64,000 nucleotides of DNA from Curvularia sp. ZM96 (lineage: Eukaryota > Ascomycota > Dothideomycetes > Pleosporales > Pleosporaceae). Made by a program: the position numbers and the translations under genes. Numbering within the stretch: the stretch's first letter is position 1; every line of letters begins with the position of its first letter. Of this stretch, positions 34,264 through 44,403 are shown in pieces. Location of the stretch: the NCBI GenBank assembly GCA_022457065.1, contig JAJGBQ010000001.1, forward strand, positions 4,154,001-4,218,000. The letters are read 5' to 3'. The notes below the pieces were generated by a model. The model saw nothing but the letters and a program-made list of their open reading frames with translations, was not told the DNA's origin and searched no databases.

Positions 34264-34763
34264 TTAAGCAACAGCGGTAACCTCGGTAGGGATGATGGTG
34301 AACTCCGCGGTAGGTCCCTGGCCGGTGTGCGCAACCGAGTTGTTGCCCGTGTAAGTGTAGGTGATATCGCCCCTTTTGCACTCGTTAGCTTTGAATGTCC
34401 TGGCTCTCAGAAGGAATGTGCTTTGACTTACTGCTTGAAAGAGTAGCGGACGCTAATGATAGCACCAATATCGAATCCCTGGTTGTATTCCTGCGTCTGG
34501 ACATCTCCAGGCACATCGACACCAACTACACCGCAGGACTTGAAGCCACCCTGGACACTGTTGCCAGAGCAAAACTGGGCATCAAAAGCCGGCTGTCCGG
34601 ATGGTCCAGCGGGCGCAGAAACGTTGAAGGAGTAGCGGCATGTTGCGGCAGTGCAGACGCTGCTGAAGTCGGAGACCTGCCAGGTCCAAGGCGCGCTGCT
34701 GGGAAGAGCGGCTGCTGAGGCGGCGGCGGTGAAAAGAGCGAGGGAGGTGATCTTGGAGAACAT
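34264..34763 (-). CDS. Small secreted cysteine-containing protein, AA1-like
   Basis: Exons (minus) 34763-34432 and 34372-34264 give 146 residues. The N-terminus is a clear signal peptide (MFSKITSLALFTAAASAAALP, cleavage near residue 18-20). The mature part begins WTWQVSDFSSVC and has four cysteines (SVC, ATC, QFC, KSC) and two N-glycosylation sequons (NVS, NNS). Beta-strand-like repeats end the protein (DITYTYTG, AEFTIIP). The WxVxxF...C...C.YSFNV pattern is that of the small AA1-like (Alt a 1-related) secreted proteins of Dothideomycetes, several of which are expressed on plants; family placement is moderate. The acceptor TGCAAAAG is chosen because it alone joins YSFKQ to GDITYTYTG in frame. 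No enzymatic role can be read from the sequence. Confidence 0.8.
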
Positions 34764-35349
34764 TTTGAGATTTTGGCTTGGTGGTTTCTTGAAGAAAGCG
34801 AAAGTGGTTTTAAGTTGGTGATTCGGAGTGATGGAGTTGCTTGTAGATGCTGGTGTGACTTCTTCGACAGCCTGGTTGCTGGCCTTTTATACCACTCCTG
34901 TTCCCACTTCTCCAGCGACGTGAGTCGTACGAAGGCAAATCGTATTGCCTGAAGCCAAGTAGAATACGAGGCTGTACATGTCCATGTTACTAACACCACG
35001 GATAGTCGTCCGCTAGTGTCGTACCACGCCCGGCCAGGTACAAAATTAACCTCGCTTGCTGAAGCCTTACTGCAAGGGCATGTAGATCCTGGTGACATCA
35101 TGCTGGATGCTGCAAAGCCTCATGATTAACAACGACCGTATTTGTCGTGGTGGCTGGCGATCTTCGTAACGTGCTGACGAATGATGACAGTGGCTCCAAA
35201 ATGCCGAATTGGGAAGCACGCTAGATCGTTTCTGGTGCAGATGCCCAGACAACATATTGATGCGAAAGTATTGTACCATCGTGATGTCGCACCATCGGTT
35301 TTTATCATTAGTGAACGAATGGTCCAAAAATATAAGAGTATATAACGTG
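34764..35349. other. Intergenic between AA1-like gene and Sld7
   Basis: About 590 bp upstream of the secreted-protein gene, both neighbours on the minus strand. Apart from the TATA element at 34884-34891 I see nothing to annotate. Confidence 0.5.
34884..34891 (-). promoter_or_regulatory. TATA box of the AA1-like secreted-protein gene
   Basis: TATAAAAG on the minus strand, about 120 bp upstream of the ATG at 34763. Strong TATA elements at this distance are common in highly inducible fungal genes for secreted proteins. Confidence 0.5.
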
Positions 35350-36929
35350 TCACGTCGGTGCTGGCCGATTTGCAGGGGCTCGTTTCTTGCTCACAGGCGA
35401 TCCGGTGAAGACATGACTATCAGTGACTGATCTCATCATTTTCGGTCGAGATGTGCTGGGCAAGTCGAATGGACTTGCATGGCCGTGTGTGGATCCAGGA
35501 AGACCAGGTCTTGATTTACTTCCTGGTGTGGCTACTGGATTTGCGGGCACATCCGCTGGCGACGGCTCCGCAAGTGGGTCAGATAAAAATATTACCAGCA
35601 GCTTTTCGACAACATCACGCATTCGATCCGGTTGAACATGTAATGGTTTCTCCGACATGTGCTTTCGCTGTAGACAGTTAGCTACTGCGTCCCAAAGAAA
35701 AGCTATACAACATACCAACGCCAGCGCTGCGCCCTTGTAGGTCTGATGATAAATCAATTTGTACTCATCATCCTTGGCCGCCTCTTCTGCGATTGCCTCT
35801 TCGCTTAGGCGCTCATTTTCTTCACCGCCAACGGCTAACGATGTCCGACGAGACTTGTTCTGCTTTCGTTGCTGTAGCCCATGCATGCGCATTGCCGCCA
35901 TGACCACTTTCGCAAGTGCGTCCTTGTTCCGTGATTCTGTTGTTGGCTCTTCCGGCTTGATAGGCACAGTGGCGACTTGGGAAAGATTTGATCGCCTCGT
36001 ATGTGCTTCAGGTTGACCTTTGCGGCTCAAAGGCCTTGTGTCGGAAGAGATGCTTGGTGATCGAGATAGCGGACGAGACGTAGAGTGCGAGAGAGGACCA
36101 GATGCAGAGGTTGGTCTCGAGTCTGGGAATGGCGACGCTCTTTTGTCAATAGACAGTGACGATTTCCGGTGGGTATAAGGCTGCTGGGACTCGCTTGCTC
36201 GAGCCGCCGCTGCCGAGACTGCCCTTCCACCCCTTCCCCTGGCCTTCTTGTTTGCTATTGTGGCCTCCTCGAAGATATCTCGATGTTTCTTCGGGGACCT
36301 CGGTGCAGCGTGAGCATCGTATAGAGCGGGGAGGAAATGGGCGTCATCGTCGGTTGGGAGGTCGATGCTCGTGCTGTGAAGCAGTTCAGACGAAAGCGGA
36401 GTTGCGTGTACCCTGAGCTCAGGGAGTTGTCCGTCTGGTGGGTTGTCAACACCCGACGACGAAGGTGGGGTAGGCAACCGACCAGCAGGATGCGGAGCGA
36501 TTGTTCCATAGAAGAGAATCTCTGTTACCCTCGGCTTTGGAGCATTTTCTGCTACATGTTGGACTTGTACTAGTATACCAATGGGCGATTGTGACCGCGC
36601 GAGATTCCACCATTCATTCGCAGCATGATTGGGTGCTTGTGCAAGTTTGCTGAACAACAGTGACTCGAACCAAGCTTGTGTGCTTTCTTGCGTTGTCCAT
36701 ACGTCTAGGCTGGGGCCGACGGCAAGGTACAGTGGTATTCTCGCAGTATCAACGGTCGTCAGGAAGCGCAGGCTAGCCGTGTTAAGAATTGGTGAAGACG
36801 CGACATTTTGCGCTGCAAGGCAAACTTCTGCACGAAGTTAGCTATGGCAAGGGTGACACAAGAAATTGGCATACCCTTTATCGAATTACCATCTGGCAGC
36901 AGGATGTCCCCGCTCCAGATATCAGTCAT
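35350..36929 (-). CDS. SLD7: Sld7-like DNA replication initiation protein
   Basis: Partner of Sld3 in loading Cdc45 and firing origins in yeast. Exons (minus) 36929-36890, 36827-35716 and 35667-35350 give 489 residues. The start lies in a 40-bp first exon (MTDIWSGDILLPD); its phase-1 donor joins the frame EVCLAAQNV. The N-terminal domain continues with IPLYLAVGPSLDVWTT and WFESLLFSKLA. A long Ser/Pro/Arg-rich disordered middle follows, starting with RDIFEEATIANKKARGRGG. The C-terminal Sld7 domain reads LAKVVMAAMRMHGL, YKLIYHQTYKGAALAL, then KPLHVQPDRMRDVVEKLLVIF. The tail is disordered and carries SP sites (TGSPVSKK) typical of CDK targets. Yeast Sld7 is only about 257 residues; the longer disordered middle is usual in filamentous ascomycetes. 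Confidence 0.82.
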
Positions 36930-37351
36930 TGCACGTGCACATGTGGTTGTCAGTTGACAAGAGCAGTAATGTCAACTCCAGGTTGGCGGGATGACGCGCT
37001 TCGGCCCGCGCTAAGAACACGCGACTGCACGTGCTGCCAGCACTACTGCACCAAACATTTCTTAGAGTTTCTCGGTTTCCTTCAAGAACACACTATTTTT
37101 GAAAATATAGATCTCTCGAAAAGGTAAATTGATTTTTGATCCAATGCAATGTCCTACCCTAGTCCACTCATCAGGCGTTGTGAATGTAGCGCCGATGTTC
37201 TAGGTAGACTGGAATGAAGAGAATACGATTAAGATGATATCTTTTAGAGAAGAAGATAACACCTAGAGCTCCTGGGAGGACTCTAGGTAGATATGCTCCG
37301 ACAATGCCAATACCTAATTAGAGCACACAGAATGAAATACGCACACCAACT
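36930..37351. other. Sld7 promoter and F-box gene 3' region
   Basis: About 420 bp between two minus-strand genes. No coding sequence or RNA gene seen. Confidence 0.5.
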
Positions 37352-39200
37352 CTACCGACGCAATTTCACCTGATGCGTTCTCAAGGCATTCAAATGATAT
37401 TGGCTCGCCAATCCCACCGGTCTCCCTTCCTGCTCCTCTCTCCAAAATCTCTTGACATCTCTGTACTCCGGATGGTCCCTATCAAACACCGTGTTCTCCT
37501 CTAACAAGTCCCAATGAACAGCCTTCTTCCACCTCAGCAGCATTGGTGTCAGGATCCTTCCGGTGATATTCTTGTTGCGACATGAAGTTGCAAAGTCCTC
37601 AACTTGGCTATCAAACCAGGCAAGTGAAGGGTCGGCGGGCTGCCACACTGATATTGACTCGAGCGTAGTCGCAAGATCAAGTAAAGTGAGGGAAGTTTGA
37701 TACATGTACGAAACGTCCATTCGTGCATTCATCAGTAGCTGCGCTTCAAGCTTCGTTTGTTCAAACGTGAAGCCGGTGGGTAGAATGGACAGATCAAAGG
37801 GGAATGTGTGCTGGGCATGGGAGAGGTCAGTTCGTAGAATGAGATGCCGCAGATTCGGTGGAAACAAAGGGTAGATCTCTGTTCCGATGGAAAACTCGAC
37901 GTCGCCAGTCAGAAAAGGAATTGGGACTTCGAGCGTGTGAAGTTTTGACAAGTACGTCATGTCAAGATAACCATGTAGTCTGTCCTTGATGCGGGATTGA
38001 TCGAAAAAGTACACGGATGTGTCGCAATACTCTATGCTGAAAACAAGGATCTCGAGTGTAGATTCAAAAGTTCGCAAGGTGTCACTCCAGGCGGCTAGAT
38101 TGACCAAGTGCCCAGACTGGTTCGTCGTTCCCTCACGGTCGAAAAAGAACTCATAAGTAAACGAGCGCAGTTTGGGCGTACATTCCAAAAGCGACAGTAG
38201 ACTTGGTGTGTAAGCGCCAGAATGGCGGAGCACCAGAGCCGTGATATCAGTAGGTCTGATCCGGCGAATGAGTGGCGGAAAAAAGCGGCGTCCACCTGAG
38301 AATTGGTGCTGGGCTCCACCTGAGACTGAAAGCTCGAGCGCCTTGATGCAAGGAATGTTTAGGAAATGATCAGGCCCAAAGTCGTCGTTGCTCCTGGGAT
38401 ATGCCACGCCAGTTTTTCGGTCAAACAGGAGAGATAGCCGTTTGATAGGTGACAAATGACTGATAAGAGCTTGGGATGCAACACGGCCATTCCAAAGCGT
38501 CCCGGGATCTAAGTTGCGCAACATGATCTGTAGATGGTAAAACGTGGCAGACTTGTAGTCTGCGACATCAAGGTGCTGAAGTGATGGGAGAATCAAGAGG
38601 ATGAGCGCTGCATAGGCAGAGTACTCGCGCAAATCTAGAGAGGGGTAACAGTCAGTAACTATGGCCAACGTGTATTCTAGCTACAGGCTCCATGATTATT
38701 ACTTTGCTTCGCCTAAGATAGCGAGTCTTGCAAAGCCATATAGAAGTTTGGATGATAACGCAACCGCAGTAGTATCACGCATGAGGGTTACCAAAAAGAG
38801 ACGTACCAAATGCAGGTCTTAAGTAATCAATAGCAGTCACCAGAGTCTGATTGCTCAAGGCCTCGATGGCTTTTTCGAGCATCAGCTGGTCATCAAATTT
38901 GCTATCTTGTGGTAGCCATCGCTGGCCTTGTATGACATCATCGCCTGAAGACAAGCCCAAGCGAATCGACTCGACGTTGTTAGCTTTGCGACTGTCGTTG
39001 ATAATGTTCATGCAGAAGTTATCAATTCTTGGGAGCTTGTTGCTAGATGGTATGAAGAGGTCGACATGGCGGTATAGGAGTGGGGTGGCTAGAGTGTGGA
39101 GGTATTTGCTTAGACGGCAGACGGAAGCCCGGTCTTGTTGGGAAAGATAGGAGACGATTTGCTCGACCAGTTCAACTGGGAGATGGGAGAAGGATGCCAT
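37352..39200 (-). CDS. F-box protein with leucine-rich C-terminal part
   Basis: Likely substrate receptor of an SCF ubiquitin ligase. Exons (minus) 39200-38807 and 38634-37352 give 558 residues, joined across a 172-bp intron by a split GAT codon (PAFG|DLREY). Residues 4-50 are an F-box (HLPVELVEQIVSYLSQQDRASVCRLS then PLLYRHVDL). The rest has irregular leucine-rich segments (SLQHLDV, IKALELSV, TALVLRHSG, NLRHLILRTD) typical of the many rapidly evolving fungal F-box/LRR-like proteins. The substrate cannot be guessed. Confidence 0.85.
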
Positions 39201-40650
39201 GGCAGTGGGGTTCTAGCCATACAGAGGAGCAGGTGCTTGGAGTAAAAGCCAAGAGAGAGTAACGAGGCGACGGAGTCGCATAACTAGGCTCTCCCAAAAG
39301 CACCTCTGTGTCGACTAATGGTGGTTGCTTGGTCTCTCTGCAGGGCACATGTGGATGCCTATGGAGATGGAGGGGCGAGGTTGAAGGTCCGTGCCTAGCG
39401 TCTGCCTACGTCTTGCGTCTACGGCTTGTCATTGGCAAGCTGAAGGCGTTGCATTCTTCACGCAGGTCGCTTAGAAGTGTATACTAAGTGCAGGGCCAGA
39501 GGTTTTTTCTTTTTCTTTTGCATTGTTATGCTGCGGTATTGATAATGGCGTACTTATCCCGACACTTGCAGCAGCCAGTGAAGAGGCCGCGTTCAGGTAC
39601 ACGTACACGCACAGCAGCATACCGATGCAGACGCAGGTCGACGGTACTCGAGCCTGATGACAAGCGTCTTCACATGCCAAGGGAGGAGTGGGAGCCGACG
39701 CCACGAGAAACAAGTGCCGCGGTGGCTTGAGGCTGTCGACTACCTAAATCTGGGGCCAACCCCGCGCTCGCATCCGCATCGAGGGGCTCCACGAGGGGGC
39801 AGGGAGCAGGCATATGACGCTTGCCGATGGTAGGGTGACGGTGACGTGAACCTCGGGGTTGGGACAGCCGCACAGTCTGACTCGATGCGGGCGAGGGCGG
39901 CGGGCAGACGCGCAAAACATGTGAGCGGTAAGTAAGGCGAGGTTGGGCTGGCAGCGGCTGCACGACATTACCAAGCGCGTGCAGCAGAAACCGGGCCACA
40001 GGACGCAGCAGCCAAGGCACGTCCTGTCTGGTGCTGGCGATGGCGATGGGCAGCACCCTGTCGGCGCGCGAGCAGGCCCAGCGGACGAGGGAGTTTGGCC
40101 GAGTACGAGCAGCGGGTGAGGGTGGTGGTCCAATGACCATGTCGCCGTTCCGATTTCTTCCCTGGCCGCCATCTCGTCGACGGTTCGCGGCTCCAAGAAA
40201 CGTCCGGCACACCAGCCAACACGCCGCCAGACGGACTATATCTAAACCTCGTCACCGTCTGCCCCGCTCCCACGTCCACATACATACGCGCTACACACCA
40301 GCCAACAACAACCACGGCAATCGTAATCACCACAAACTACGTCACTCGCCCCTTCGCCCGCACACACGCACACGCTTTTCCACGTCTCGCCGTAATCGCC
40401 TTCCGCGGCCCCTGGACGAGAGCGCATGGCGTAGATACGAGGTAGCCAGCCAACAACAACATCACAGCGCATTGCTTGCGTGTAGCCGGCGACTGCTACA
40501 CGTCGCTCCACCCCCCGTCGCCAGCACGCCCGTCCTCACCGCCCTCGGTTCAGCGCCTCGCCCAAACAAACACTCAAAACGGGGCACCAGGCCTTGATGC
40601 ACGACGACGCACACCGGCCCTCTCCAGACCATCCTGCGCCCGAACGCACC
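39201..40650. other. Intergenic between F-box gene and small conserved gene
   Basis: About 1.45 kb between divergent genes, G+C-rich. From about 40200 to 40650 the plus strand is C-rich with CCACC and CGCC words, as expected for a promoter and 5' leader of the plus-strand gene at 40651. Overlapping frames on the minus strand (39670-40212, 39744-40196) look like compositional artefacts. Confidence 0.5.
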
Positions 40651-41142
40651 ATGACTACCAACAGGCCTTTCCTCGGCAGCTTTCTCGCCGCCTTCAGAGC
40701 CCAGCAGCCGGCTCTCCAGAAGACGGTGTCCTCGCAGGCCGCTTCAGTCGCATCCTATTCCCAGAATACCACATCACAGCAAGGCCAGACCCTTGACTCG
40801 ACATCCGCCTCGCGGACCATCACCACAAAGACCCGCTCACCCTCACCTGGCGCGACTGTGTCAGTCCAGGCACCGGGCCATTTCCAACCTACCAGACAAC
40901 ACGCTGCTCCCTACACGCGGTCCACATCCCCACAGGCCAAAGCCTTTCCAATACCCGGCGCCTCGCAACGGAGCAGGAGAGGCTCGGACAGCTCTTCAGA
41001 CGGCTTTCACGAAGCCATGGGCGCTGAAAAGTGGTACATTGGTGGGCGGACGGCAACTGGAGAGGAAAAGTTCTACAAGCTCGGCATGGTCAAACGCCAT
41101 AAGAGCGCAGACCGGCTGAGTCTGGACAAGCTCAGTATATAA
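40651..41142 (+). CDS. Small conserved fungal protein of unknown function
   Basis: Single exon of 163 residues. I chose the ATG at 40651 (CACCATGACT context, MTTNRPFLGSFLAAFRAQQPALQK); an in-frame ATG at 40597 would add 18 residues. An amphipathic start is followed by a disordered Ser/Thr/Pro/Gln-rich middle (RSPSPG, RSTSPQ). The C-terminal block is ordered and charged: GSDSSSDGFHEAMGAEKWYIGGRT, EEKFYKLGMVKRHKS, DRLSLDKLSI. The distinct composition of that terminal block suggests a conserved short linear module with phosphorylatable serines. I recall similar small proteins in dothideomycetes but know of no assigned function. Confidence 0.65.
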   Translation: MTTNRPFLGSFLAAFRAQQPALQKTVSSQAASVASYSQNTTSQQGQTLDSTSASRTITTKTRSPSPGATVSVQAPGHFQPTRQHAAPYTRSTSPQAKAFPIPGASQRSRRGSDSSSDGFHEAMGAEKWYIGGRTATGEEKFYKLGMVKRHKSADRLSLDKLSI

Positions 41143-41892
41143 CGTATCGCAACTTGCATGATTCTGGGGTTTTAAAAGGCGTAACTGCATCAACGGCGTT
41201 TGGGACATATCGCGCACCATTACCTAGTGCAGGGGCAGGTTCAGGTTCAGGATTTAAGGAAACATTCAGGTACAAACCTTGGCCAAGACTATGGCTCTCA
41301 TTACTCATTATACTGTTATTCTATTTGAGCTCTCTACTTGAGCGTTACTAGTCATGGTTCGCGATGCTTAACCGTCATTTCTTGTGACCGTTGTCCACGT
41401 GCGCATCCACGTGAGTGGCTATCCGCCAAGACATTGTATACACTATTCCCGAGTCAACGCTTGGCTACCACATAAACTTCATCAGCAACTGTTCGGAAAA
41501 GACAGCAGCTGTCTTGCACTAGATCCCCAAAGTCCATATAGGCTCGCGGCAACATTTCCGATCGGACATTTTTACTCCGACAGGCACAGAGTCATGATCC
41601 ACTTTCGGATATATCGTCTCCTCGAGACGAAGAATCTTCACGGAAAAGCTTTTCTATGGACGACAAGGTGTATCCACCCGCGGATATGATCCGCCGTTAG
41701 CGTCCTGCGACCTCGAGATAGGCCGACATGTAGCCCAAATCTATCATACATTAATGCTTTCGACTCACTTGCATTCTTTCCTCTTATCTCCTCGTTCCAA
41801 GTCCTTCTAACCAACTTCTCTGCTCAATTCCCTAGAGTCAGTTCCGTACATAACAATTTTTGTACTCGACTCGCCTTCTATGAGTACGCATA
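41143..41892. other. Promoter region of the DHA1 transporter gene
   Basis: 750 bp between two plus-strand genes. The last 150 bases before the ATG at 41893 are C/T-rich, as usual for fungal 5' leaders. No gene seen. Confidence 0.5.
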
Positions 41893-43678
41893 ATGGCACC
41901 CTCTTCCACATCCTCCTCAGTACCCGCTGGCCCTCAACCCCCCAGCCCGGCCACCGAACCTGAAAAGCAGATTCAATACGCCTCCATTGTTCCTGAGCAA
42001 CCTCAACAAGACCAAGACCGCCTGCAGCTCCAACGCACCGTCTCCAGCATCAGCCATCATGACATGGTCAACGTCCAGTATGTCGCAACTGGCGACAACG
42101 ACGTCATCTACAAGAAATTCTCGGACCGCCGAAAGTTGATCATCGTTGCTGTGGTATCTTTCTGCAGCTTCCTCGCTCCCATTTCTTCAACGACTGTCTT
42201 GTCTGCTGTTCCAGAGGTCGCAGCCACTTTCCACACGGACGGCTCCATCATCAACGTTTCCAACGCATTGTACATGCTTTTCATGGGGCTCTCTCCATGC
42301 TTTTACGGCCCATACGGCAACATTTACGGCCGGAAATGGGTCTCGGTCACGAGTGCTGCTTTGTTCACAGCCTTCTCCATTGGCACTGCTCTTGCGCCCA
42401 ATCTAGCTGCGTTCTTCGTATTCAGAATCCTTACCGCCTTCCAGGGCACTGCGTTTCTGGTCATTGGATCGGCTGTGATTGGAGATATTTATAAGCCGGT
42501 ATGTATGCATCATGTTATTACACTATCCTAGTAGTCTGGTACTACAGGTCTACACTGAGGTGGGCCCTGTACTAGGATCATGTCAGCCAACAGTACAGAC
42601 TCGGGACTACTTCACATCAAACCCTACACATATTTCTAGGCTTAACTAACACATCAACAGACCGAACGCGCCACAGCACTAGGCTGGTTCCTCAGCGGGA
42701 CATTGATCGGACCCGCCCTAGGGCCCTTTATCGGCGGCATAATTGTGACCTTCCGCACCTGGCGCGACATCTTCTGGCTGCAGACCGCTCTCGCCGGCGC
42801 CGCAACCATCTTCTGTTTCTTCCTCCAGCCAGAAACCATCCACAAGAGGCGCGCCGATGAGCTCCAGGGCCTGCCTGGAAAAGAGCGAGCTCACAAAATG
42901 TGGCAGTGGCTAAACCCTTTCCGCATCGTGAAACTATATCGATACCCGAATATCCTACTCACGGGACTAGCTTCAAGTGCGCTGGTGTGGAATATGTACT
43001 CGCTCCTTACGCCTATTAGGTACGTTTTGAATCCGCGGTTCAACCTGGAGACGCCGCTGCAATCTGGACTCTTCTACATCGCACCTGGCTGCGGATACCT
43101 GATAGGCACCTTTGTCGGTGGCCGCTATGCCGATCGCGTGGTCAAAAAATACATTCGCAAGCGCGGCCATCGTGTTTCTGAAGACCGGCTGAGAAGCTGT
43201 GTCTTTTTCCTGGGCGTCATGATGCCCGCGTGCATGCTCATTTATGGCTGGAGCGTCGAGAAGCGCGTCGGTGGTGTCGCACTGCCCGTTATTATGATGT
43301 TCCTGCAGGGTGTGGGACAGCTTTTCTGCTTTCCTAGCCTGAATACTTATTGTTTGGATGTTATGCAAAGCCGCAGTGCGGAAGTCGTTGGTACGTAATC
43401 ATTCCTTCTCTCAAGTATTTTTCTCTCTCTGCTGGGCAAAGACTAACGCAGAAACAGCCGGTAATTACTTTATGCGGTACATGTTTGCAGCAGCGGGATC
43501 TGCTGCCTGTCTGCCGGCGGTTCGAGCCATCGGTGTTGGTTGGTTTTCAACCATTAGCGCTTTCTTTCTGGTTGCGGGTGCGACGGCGACGTATGTCACG
43601 GCGGTGTATGGAAAGTCGTGGCGCACTGCTATTGATGAGAAAAAGGCCGCGAGGAAGGAGGGCGATAATAAAGTTTAG
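41893..43678 (+). CDS. MFS drug:H+ antiporter-1 type exporter
   Basis: Plasma-membrane exporter with 12 TM segments. Exons 41893-42498, 42661-43390 and 43458-43678 give 518 residues; introns are 162 and 67 bp. A disordered cytosolic N-terminus of about 75 residues precedes KKFSDRRKLIIVAVVSFCSFLAPISSTTVLSAVPEVA (TM1). The motif A region reads YGPYGNIYGRKW and motif C reads FLSGTLIGPALGPFIGG, the signature of DHA1 antiporters. The N-terminal pattern (FSDRRK before TM1, YxxYxPIYGRK-like loop) resembles the Qdr/Dtr1 branch; this is a tentative placement. Substrate unknown. The Aro80-like regulator lies 725 bp downstream in the same orientation, but I cannot tell whether the two are linked in function. 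Confidence 0.88.
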
Positions 43679-44403
43679 ATGCGAGAAATCTAGACGCTAA
43701 TCTACATGTTGTGCCGGGGTATCTATAAGGTGGAATTTGACTCGTCTTCCGCTTTCTGCATCAGTATCGAGGTCAAGCCAATCAACACATGATTGTGTTG
43801 TGTTGCTTGAAAAGCATAATCACAGTTCAGCGATTTTAGTAGTAATGTTAGTAGAGACTGATTGGTTTGTAAACATGGACGTAAGGTTCCTAAAAAGACG
43901 GTGATCATTAAATCGCACTTTATTATCCAAGCATGCTCTCGATGTACTTTCATAGTCCGATAAAAACAGTGCCAAAATAGCCAGACTCATAGTGAAAAAT
44001 CACTAGAATATCATAAAATAAGTAAACAATCCAATTCTCTTACATCATACATATGTTAGTATCTACCGCTGTCTCTTCTGTTTCTAGGTACTACATGAGT
44101 ACACCGACGTCCACATTAGCAAATGAGCCGGCAGAACAAGCCATGGCTGATCGAATTATGTTAAATGCTATTTCCAGGACCATACGCACGCTGATTAGAG
44201 AACATGTGTTTTGGAGCATTTCCAAGCAAACTAGGGCTGCAGCAACGGGCGGAGGCAGCGGTTTAACGGTCCCGCGGATAGCCGAGGCGGGATGAGATTT
44301 TCCCACCGTCATCCAGTCATTGTCGCTGGTACCCGCGGCTCCGTTATTACAGACCAATTCCTTCTCCATCCGTTGTATCACCCTACTATTACGCTACGCA
44401 GAA
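43679..44403. promoter_or_regulatory. Upstream region of the Zn2Cys6 regulator gene
   Basis: About 725 bp between the exporter stop and the regulator ATG. It is AT-rich in the first half. Short frames here are not credible genes. Confidence 0.4.
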
